Shown here piece by piece: positions 5,499-9,714 of a stretch of DNA of 9,714 nt. Position 1 is the first letter of the stretch. Every line of letters starts with the position of its first letter. A program made the translations under genes and the position numbers. A model generated the notes under the pieces. That model was given only the letters and a program-made list of their open reading frames with translations. It had not been told where the DNA came from and searched no databases. This DNA is from JAJKJG01 sp036386395 (GTDB lineage: Bacteria; Pseudomonadota; Alphaproteobacteria; Rhizobiales; Beijerinckiaceae): assembly GCA_036386395.1 (NCBI GenBank), contig DASVVU010000290.1:1-9714 (forward strand), written 5' to 3'.

Positions 5499-6581
5499 TC
5501 ACGGCCGCACGACAGCCACGCGCCCGTCATCGAGGGCCACGACGACGTGCGCGCCCTTGCCCGCGCCCAGCACCGCGAGGCCGCGGCCGGCGGGGGCGGG
5601 GAGGGGCACGCGAGCAATCTCCCGGATGCCGTCCTTGAGGGAGAGGATCGCGAGCGCCTTGCGGTCCTGCGTCGGGACGGCGAGCTCAGGTACCCCGTCG
5701 CCGTCCACGTCGACGGCAGCGGCGTTGTCGAGGGCGGCGGAGCCGAGGACGTGGTTCGCGTAGCCGGCGGCCTCATGGCGGAGCGCGAGCTTGTTGCCCT
5801 CGAAGCGCCAGAGCTGCAGCACCCCTTGCACGTGCGGCGTCCGGACGAGCGCGATGCCGGGCCGGCCAGTGCCTTCGAAGTCGGCGACGGCAGCAAGGGC
5901 GAGCCAGCTCCGCGGCTCGCCGGCGGGCGGGGTCTCGGCGAGCACGCTCCAGGCGCCGTTGCGCTTTCCGATGACGACCAGGGCCGAGCCCTTGTCCCGG
6001 TAGGACTTGACCACGAGGATCTCCGGCGCGCCGTCCCGGTCGAGGTCGGCGAGGCGCGGCTCGACGTCCTCGAACACGGCGTCGGGGCCGGCCTCGACGA
6101 CGCTCGCCTTCGTCGGCACCGCCCGGACCTCGGTGCTGACGCCGGCGAGCGGCTGCTTCTCCGTGACGGTCAGCCGGCCGGCGGCGACTCCGCGTAGAGC
6201 GCCGTGGTGATCCGCGCGTGGCTCCGCGAGGAAGACCGTGAGCGGTCCGGCCGACTGCATGCGGGTCCCCGGCACGGCGTTGCGCGGCGCCTCATGCACG
6301 GGTTCCTCGCCGGCGGGCCAGCGGACCTGCTTCAGCTCCCCCTTGTCGAGGCGCAACGCGGCTCCGCCGCCGGCGCCCCACACGGCAATGAGCGGACTGT
6401 CGGCGGGCAGCTTCTCGCGCAACATGGGCGAGGTCGGGAGCGTCCGCGCGAAATAGCTTTGCGGCCCACGGAATTCTTCGACCGCGAAGCCGAGGGGCAG
6501 GATCGAGACGGTGGGCTCGGCGCGGGCGGGCGCGGCCCACACCGCAAGCGCGGCGAGGAGGCCCGCGCGCAGCCTAGACAT
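5499..6581 (-). CDS. Secreted FG-GAP/VCBS repeat protein
   Basis: The product is 360 residues. A signal peptide (positively charged start MSRLR, hydrophobic core, Ala-Arg-Ala before cleavage at about residue 21) points to export. At least two calcium-binding-type loops are visible, DLDRDG at 179-184 and DVDGDG at 291-296, each followed by a PE(I/L) strand. A degenerate loop, DFEGTG, sits between them near residue 235. This spacing is typical of FG-GAP/VCBS beta-propeller blades, so a periplasmic propeller with structural calcium is likely. No catalytic motif was seen and the role is unknown. The ATG at 6581 overlaps the SDR stop codon by 8 bp. Confidence 0.8.
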   Translation of the reverse strand: MSRLRAGLLAALAVWAAPARAEPTVSILPLGFAVEEFRGPQSYFARTLPTSPMLREKLPADSPLIAVWGAGGGAALRLDKGELKQVRWPAGEEPVHEAPRNAVPGTRMQSAGPLTVFLAEPRADHHGALRGVAAGRLTVTEKQPLAGVSTEVRAVPTKASVVEAGPDAVFEDVEPRLADLDRDGAPEILVVKSYRDKGSALVVIGKRNGAWSVLAETPPAGEPRSWLALAAVADFEGTGRPGIALVRTPHVQGVLQLWRFEGNKLALRHEAAGYANHVLGSAALDNAAAVDVDGDGVPELAVPTQDRKALAILSLKDGIREIARVPLPAPAGRGLAVLGAGKGAHVVVALDDGRVAVVRP

Positions 6582-7332
6582 GCTGCCCGCCGTTGATGTG
6601 GAGCTCGGCGCCGTTGACGTAGGAGCTGGCGTCGGTGACCAAAAAATAGATCGCCTTCGCCACCTCGTCGGGGGTGCCGAGGCGGTGCATCGGGATCTGC
6701 TCCTCGACGAGCTTGTCGGTGCCGGGGGAGAGGATCGCGGTGTCGATCTCGCCGGGCGAGATGGCGTTGACGCGGACCCCGAGGGGCCCGAAGTCGGCCG
6801 CCATCTCCCGCGTCAGCGCCGCAAGCGCCGCCTTCGAGGTCGAGTAGGCGGCGCCGGCGAAGGGGTGGACCCGGCCGCCGGCGATCGAGGTCACGTTCAC
6901 GACTGCGCCCTTCGCCCGGGTCAGCTCGTCGCACAGGCCGCGGGCCAGCATGATCGGGGCGAAGAAGTTGACCTGGAAGACGTGCTGCCAGTCCTCGATG
7001 CGGGTCTCGATGGCTTTCAGGCGGGAGCCGCCCTCGCCCTTCGGCGAGATGCCGGCATTATTGACGAGAGCGTGCAGCAGGCCGCCTTCCACTTCGAGGC
7101 GCCGCTTCGTTTCCTCGACGGCGCGCAGGGTGTCGTCGGGGCTCGCGAGGTCGACCTGGAGGTGGTCGTCCGGCCCCATCTCCCAGGGGCAGTTCTCCGG
7201 GAAGGCGTGGCGCGAGGCCGTGATGACGCGCCAGCCCGCGGCCGAGAAGCGCTTCACCGTGGCATGCCCGATGCCCCGGCTCGCCCCCGTGAGCAGCATG
7301 ACGCGGCGGCCGGCGTTGGATGAGGAAGGCAA
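6574..7332 (-). CDS. Short-chain dehydrogenase/reductase
   Basis: A classical SDR oxidoreductase of about 252 residues using NAD(P). Counting from TTG 7332 it shows the cofactor motif TGASRGIG (15-22), NNAG (91-94), and an Asn-Ser-Tyr-Lys set at N123, S149, Y163 and K167 (YSTSK). A late SPGEIDT segment and the C-terminal INGG also fit. The substrate is not predictable. The start is uncertain: TTG 7332 has AGGGA about 7 bases upstream, GTG 7377 would add 15 unconserved-looking residues, and ATG 7299 would begin directly at MLLTG. It heads the SDR-VCBS-NUDIX-DUF2385 group and is divergent from the GIY-YIG remnant. Confidence 0.88.
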   Translation of the reverse strand: MPSSSNAGRRVMLLTGASRGIGHATVKRFSAAGWRVITASRHAFPENCPWEMGPDDHLQVDLASPDDTLRAVEETKRRLEVEGGLLHALVNNAGISPKGEGGSRLKAIETRIEDWQHVFQVNFFAPIMLARGLCDELTRAKGAVVNVTSIAGGRVHPFAGAAYSTSKAALAALTREMAADFGPLGVRVNAISPGEIDTAILSPGTDKLVEEQIPMHRLGTPDEVAKAIYFLVTDASSYVNGAELHINGGQHV

Positions 7333-7365
7333 ACGGATGTCCCTGCGGAAAGGGCGCGAACCTAC

Positions 7366-7396
7366 TTGGTCAGTCACCGAAGGTCCATGCTACACT
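7366..7396 (+). promoter_or_regulatory. Weak candidate promoter for the GIY-YIG remnant
   Basis: TTGGTC at 7366-7371 and TACACT at 7391-7396 resemble -35 and -10 hexamers, but the 19-base spacing is long. The next coding start on this strand is ATG 7457. This is a weak call, listed because the region 7378-7456 otherwise holds no recognisable feature. Confidence 0.2.
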
Positions 7397-7456
7397 CCGC
7401 CCCTTCCCGGACGCGCAGCAAGCAGAATGCGATCCGGAACAAGCTGCGAAGCGCGA

Positions 7457-7615
7457 ATGATATTGACACGCGCCTATGTCTATATCCTGGCATCCCGACG
7501 GAACGGCACTCTCTACGTCGGCTCGACCACCGACCTGTCCCGCCGCGTGTGGGAGCACAAGAACAAGCTCATTCCGGGCTTCACGAGCGATTACGACGTG
7601 ACGATGCTGGTATAG
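7457..7615 (+). pseudogene. Truncated GIY-YIG (YhbQ/URI-type) nuclease remnant
   Basis: The frame encodes 52 residues from ATG 7457. It contains AYVYILASRRNGTLYVGSTT, which holds the GIY-like (YVYIL) and YIG-like (LYVGS) strands, followed by the catalytic-arginine region DLSRRVWEHK and GFTSDY. Small single-domain GIY-YIG proteins usually run to about 90-100 residues and continue from this point with an LVWYE-type strand and a helix bearing the metal-binding Glu. Here the frame stops with TAG straight after MLV, one base before a 177-bp palindrome, and no remaining half is visible beyond it. The product would lack the essential Glu, so I treat it as a broken gene; a short expressed peptide is possible. 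Confidence 0.8.
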
Positions 7616-7616
7616 A

Positions 7617-7793
7617 GCCGCTTCGCGGCGACTCTTGCGCTGGGTCCCGGGTCGCATTCCGCTTCGCTTCATGCGCCCGGGAAAGGGCTGGAGTTTTCGG
7701 CGCGTTCCCCGCCCCTTTCCCGGAAGCCTGGAACGAAGCGAAGCGGAGTGGAAGGCTATCCGGGACCCAGCGCAAGAATCGCCGCGAAGCGGC
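7617..7793. repeat. 177-bp nested palindrome
   Basis: The outer arms of 35 bases, 7617-7651 (starting GCCGCTTCGCGGCGACTCTT) and 7759-7793, match at 33 of 35 positions as inverted copies. Inside them ATTCCGCTTCGCTTC pairs with GAAGCGAAGCGGAGT, and GGGAAAGGG pairs with CCCTTTCCC, so nearly the whole element can fold into one long hairpin. It separates the truncated GIY-YIG frame from the 3' end of convergent pdxH and could also act as a transcription barrier there. It has no coding capacity; small open frames across it are artefacts of the palindrome. Confidence 0.88.
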
Positions 7794-7831
7794 ACCGAAA
7801 CTGCTTGCAGAGTCCCCCGGAAGGGTTGTTC

Positions 7832-8440
7832 TCAGGGATACAGCCTCGCCTTCTCCCAGCCCTCGCCCTTTCGCGTGAACATCACGCGGTCGTGGAGGCG
7901 GAAGGGACGGTCGGCCCAGAACTCCATGGCGACGGGTGCGATGCGGTAGCCGGTCCAGTAGGGCGGGCGCGGCACCTCGCCGATCGCGTGCTTCGCGGCG
8001 TAGTACGCGACGGCCTTCTCCAGGGCGAAGCGGCTCTCGAGCGGGCGCGACTGCTGGCTCGCCCAGGCGCCGATGCGGCTGTCGCGGGGGCGCGAAGCGA
8101 AGTAGGCGTCGGCCTCGGCGTCCGTGACCTCCGTCACCGGCCCCCGCGCCCGGACCTGCCGGCGCAGGCTCTTCCAGTGGAAGACGAGCGCCGCCTTCGG
8201 GTTCGCGGCAAGCTCCCGGCCCTTCGCCGATTCGGCGTTGGTGTAGAAGACGAAGCCGCGCTCGTCCGCGCCCTTCAGCAGCACCGTGCGGACGTCCGGC
8301 AGCCCCTCGGCATCGACGGTCGCGAGCGCCATCGCGGTCGGGTCGTTCGGCTCCGACGCCTCGGCTTCCGCCATCCAGGCGCGGAACACCGCCCAGGGCT
8401 CGGCGGCCTCCGTGAAGTCACCCTTCATTAAGGCGTTCAA
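7832..8440 (-). CDS. pdxH: Pyridoxamine/pyridoxine 5'-phosphate oxidase
   Basis: The product is about 202 residues. It carries the PdxH pattern: RTVLLKG, FVFYTNAESAKGREL, FHWKSLRRQVR, SRIGAWASQQSRPL and the C-terminal EFWADRPFRLHDR ending ARLYP. The enzyme oxidises pyridoxamine or pyridoxine phosphate to pyridoxal phosphate with FMN, in the cytosol as a dimer. Start choice: TTG 8440 gives MNALMKGDFTEA, which fits a family N-terminus with a few residues before GDFTEA; ATG 8428 is the alternative and would begin at MKGDF. It is divergent from the lipoprotein gene, with about 50 bases between starts. All visible FMN and substrate motifs look intact. Confidence 0.95.
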   Translation of the reverse strand: MNALMKGDFTEAAEPWAVFRAWMAEAEASEPNDPTAMALATVDAEGLPDVRTVLLKGADERGFVFYTNAESAKGRELAANPKAALVFHWKSLRRQVRARGPVTEVTDAEADAYFASRPRDSRIGAWASQQSRPLESRFALEKAVAYYAAKHAIGEVPRPPYWTGYRIAPVAMEFWADRPFRLHDRVMFTRKGEGWEKARLYP

Positions 8441-8492
8441 GGGCTTAATCCCGCTGGTTCGCGTCTCAAGTCGCCGTCGGGTCCGGTTCCGC

Positions 8493-8990
8493 GTGACGAA
8501 CGTTTTCTCGCGCTGCGTCTATAGAGCCTTTCGCCGCAACGGCGAAGGCCGCTCCGTCCCGTGGCGCGCCGTCGTGCTCGCGACCCTTCTGGGACTCGGC
8601 GCCGGCGGCTGCAGCATGTCCTTCCCGATAGCGTCGCTCGTGCCCGAGGACGAGCCGAAAACCACCGGCGCGATCGTCGCGAAGCCGGCCTCGCCGCTGT
8701 CGCCCGAGCTCGGCGAAGAGGACTGGCGCCGGGCGAGGGGGGCGCTCGCCGTCGCCCTCGACCCGCAGGGCAACGGCGCGTCGGTGTCCTGGGACAACCC
8801 GGATTCAGGCTTCAAGGGCGCCTTCACGCCGGTCGGGCAGCCTTTCGTGAAGAGTGACGAGATCTGCCGCGCCTTCCTGACCTCGCTCGCGAGCGACAAG
8901 GGCAGCTCCTCCCTCCAGGGCACCGCCTGCCGCCCCTCCGGCGGCGAATGGGCGATCAAGGATATCAGGCCCTGGAAGAAGGGGGCGTGA
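8493..8990 (+). CDS. RT0821/Lpp0805-type (17 kDa surface antigen-like) lipoprotein
   Basis: The product is about 165 residues from GTG 8493. A basic N-terminus (FRRNGEGRSVPWR) and hydrophobic stretch VVLATLLGLGAGG lead to a lipobox-like cysteine, Cys40 (AGGC), so a lipid-anchored envelope protein is likely. The mature part has a charged, Pro-rich spacer (VPEDEPKTTGAIV). A domain follows with ALDPQGNGASVSWDN, CRAFLTSL and TACRPSGGEWAI, a pattern I associate with the RT0821/Lpp0805 family of outer-membrane-linked proteins of unknown role. The start is uncertain: GTG 8574 would leave almost no charged region, and an open frame from 8286 runs antisense through pdxH and is rejected. A repeat begins 4 bases after the stop. 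Confidence 0.75.
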   Translation: MTNVFSRCVYRAFRRNGEGRSVPWRAVVLATLLGLGAGGCSMSFPIASLVPEDEPKTTGAIVAKPASPLSPELGEEDWRRARGALAVALDPQGNGASVSWDNPDSGFKGAFTPVGQPFVKSDEICRAFLTSLASDKGSSSLQGTACRPSGGEWAIKDIRPWKKGA

Positions 8991-8994
8991 CCAA

Positions 8995-9048
8995 CCTCCC
9001 CCGGGAGGAAGAGGTCGAGTCGCGGCGGAAGCCGCGACCGGGTGAGGG
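8995..9048 (-). repeat. Palindromic repeat, long form (GGTC variant), copy 7 (minus orientation)
   Basis: On the minus strand it reads CCCTCACCCGGTCGCGGC and so on, matching copy 5. Hairpins are GTCGCGGC-GGAA-GCCGCGAC at 9019-9038 and CCTCCC-CC-GGGAGG at 8995-9008. It follows the lipoprotein stop codon by 4 bases. Confidence 0.82.
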
Positions 9049-9108
9049 AACGACGGTTTGGGGCGGAGCCGGCGCGGAGCCACCCGCGCCATCTGTGGAG
9101 AGAGCGGG

Positions 9109-9144
9109 CCCTCACCCCTGCCCCTCTCCCGTCCGGGAGAGGGG
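9109..9144 (+). repeat. Palindromic repeat, short form, copy 8
   Basis: CCCTCACCCCTG leads into CCCCTCTCCCG (9121-9131), which pairs perfectly with CGGGAGAGGGG (9134-9144) around TC. It lies between the lipoprotein gene and the candidate dnaJ promoter, so it may insulate the two. A minor hairpin, GGCGCGG with CCGCGCC at 9071-9090, lies between copies 7 and 8. Confidence 0.85.
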
Positions 9145-9156
9145 TTCCGGAGATCG

Positions 9157-9185
9157 TTGCACGTCGGCAACACCTCACCCATATC
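9157..9185 (+). promoter_or_regulatory. Candidate promoter (possibly heat-shock type) upstream of the DnaJ gene
   Basis: TTGCAC at 9157-9162 is followed after 15 bases by CCCATATC at 9178-9185. CCCATAT resembles the -10 of RpoH (sigma-32) promoters, and TTG at the -35 is consistent, though the rest of the -35 is poor. The site lies just after repeat copy 8 and about 30 bases before ATG 9214. Read as sigma-70 it is only a weak match (3 of 6 in each hexamer). Confidence 0.35.
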
Positions 9186-9213
9186 ACCGGTCCTTACGGT
9201 TAGAAATGAACCC

Positions 9214-9714
9214 ATGCGCAACCCCTACGACATCCTCGGCGTGGCCCGGACGGCGAGCCCGGCGGAGATCAAGAAGGCGTTCCGCAAGGCCGCGAAGGCC
9301 CACCATCCCGACCGCAACGCCGACGACCCCAAGGCCAAGGACAAGTTCGCCGAGGTGAACGCGGCCTACGAGATCCTCGGCGACGAGAAGAAGCGCGCCC
9401 AGTTCGACCGCGGCGAGATCGACGCCGAGGGCAAGCCCCGCTTCCAGGGTTTCGAGGGCTTCACCGGCCGGCGCGGCGCTCCCGGCGGGGACGATTTCGA
9501 GAGCTTCACCTTCGGCTTCGGCCAGGGCGGCGGCCCCTTCGGCGCACGCCGAGGCGCGGGCGCGGGCGGCGGCGCGGCCGACGACATCTTCTCGCAGCTC
9601 TTCGGCGACGCCTTCCGCGAGCGCGCAGGCGCTCAGGCCCGTACGGCCCCGCGCCGGCGCGGCGAGGACGTCTCGGCGACCCTTGACGTCACCCTCGAGG
9701 AGATCGCCGGCGAG
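9214..9714 (+). CDS. DnaJ-family (CbpA-like) cochaperone, N-terminal part
   Basis: The frame is open from ATG 9214 to the window end (167 codons, incomplete). Residues 1-70 or so form a J domain: NPYDILGV, KKAFRKAAKAHHPDRN with the invariant HPD, and KFAEVNAAYEILGDEKKRAQFDRG. A Gly/Phe-rich linker follows (for example FTFGFGQGGGPFG). The C-terminal substrate-binding domain starts at GEDVSATLDVTLEEI. The visible passage goes straight from linker to this domain, which suggests the type II/CbpA layout without a zinc-finger region, although the rest is outside the window. Such proteins deliver substrates to DnaK and stimulate its ATPase. No strong Shine-Dalgarno is seen (TTAGAAATGAACCC precedes ATG). 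It lies downstream of the lipoprotein gene, separated by two repeats and a possible promoter of its own. Confidence 0.92.
   Translation, partial: MRNPYDILGVARTASPAEIKKAFRKAAKAHHPDRNADDPKAKDKFAEVNAAYEILGDEKKRAQFDRGEIDAEGKPRFQGFEGFTGRRGAPGGDDFESFTFGFGQGGGPFGARRGAGAGGGAADDIFSQLFGDAFRERAGAQARTAPRRRGEDVSATLDVTLEEIAGE

Noticed and set aside
7463..7468. Perfect TTGACA as a -35 box
   Set aside because: It lies inside the GIY-YIG coding frame and no -10 follows at 16-18 bases; the nearest AT-rich hexamer is about 12 bases away.
7457..7615. Homing endonuclease of a group I intron
   Set aside because: The sequence resembles small stand-alone GIY-YIG proteins, and no intron core or interrupted host gene is visible.
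7370..7949. Small open frames across the 7617-7793 palindrome on both strands
   Set aside because: They exist because the palindrome reads alike on both strands; they share mirror peptide sequences and have no recognisable domain or ribosome site.
8286..8492. N-terminal extension of the lipoprotein gene starting at 8286
   Set aside because: It runs antisense through the pdxH coding region and would place the lipobox far from the N-terminus.
727..9144. CRISPR array
   Set aside because: Repeats are scattered, in both orientations, lie within and between genes, and have no regular spacers; no cas gene is present.

Overview
The window looks like chromosome from a very GC-rich alphaproteobacterium of the Hyphomicrobiales (Rhizobiales), most likely in or near the Methylobacteriaceae. 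This rests on protein style (a dihydroorotase with a TQVHFREPG motif, a TIGR02301/DUF2385 protein, an RT0821/Lpp0805-type lipoprotein, a DnaJ-CTD protein), on gene order, and on the type of intergenic palindromes. It is an inference from memory of these families; no search was run. I found no rRNA, tRNA, CRISPR array, transposase or phage gene.

Layout. 1-118 (+) is the C-terminal tail of a TauE/SafE-type membrane exporter. 17-2557 (-) is a ygfZ -> tag -> HD-domain phosphohydrolase group: ygfZ and tag overlap by 4 bp, while tag and the HD gene are separated by a 277-bp gap filled with inverted repeats. 2618-3946 (+) is a class I dihydroorotase, divergent from ygfZ. 4055-4312 (-) is a small unknown protein with a plausible promoter and a 15-bp palindrome upstream. 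7332-4497 (-) is a four-gene group: SDR oxidoreductase, secreted FG-GAP/VCBS protein, NUDIX hydrolase and DUF2385 protein, with short overlaps except where a hairpin element sits between the VCBS and NUDIX genes. 7457-7615 (+) is a truncated GIY-YIG nuclease remnant ending at a large palindrome. 8440-7832 (-) is pdxH, divergent from a small lipoprotein gene (8493-8990, +), which is followed by a DnaJ-family cochaperone (9214 to the window end, +).

The genes are mostly housekeeping: nucleotide sanitation and repair (HD phosphohydrolase, Tag, NUDIX), folate-dependent Fe-S maintenance (YgfZ), pyrimidine or amidohydrolase metabolism (dihydroorotase), PLP synthesis (PdxH) and protein folding (DnaJ). 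No defence or mobile system is apparent.

The unusual content is the repeat load. At least eight copies of one palindromic family (core CCCTCACCC ... CCTCTCCC ... GGGAGAGG) occur in under 10 kb, along with two other hairpin families. One copy lies in frame inside ygfZ and is predicted to be translated. Several begin or end within a few bases of stop codons. One supplies the likely Shine-Dalgarno of the HD gene, another hairpin runs up to and into the likely GTG start of the NUDIX gene, and a large palindrome coincides with the breakpoint of the GIY-YIG gene. If the window holds an under-described system, it is this repeat population and its effect on gene ends and starts.
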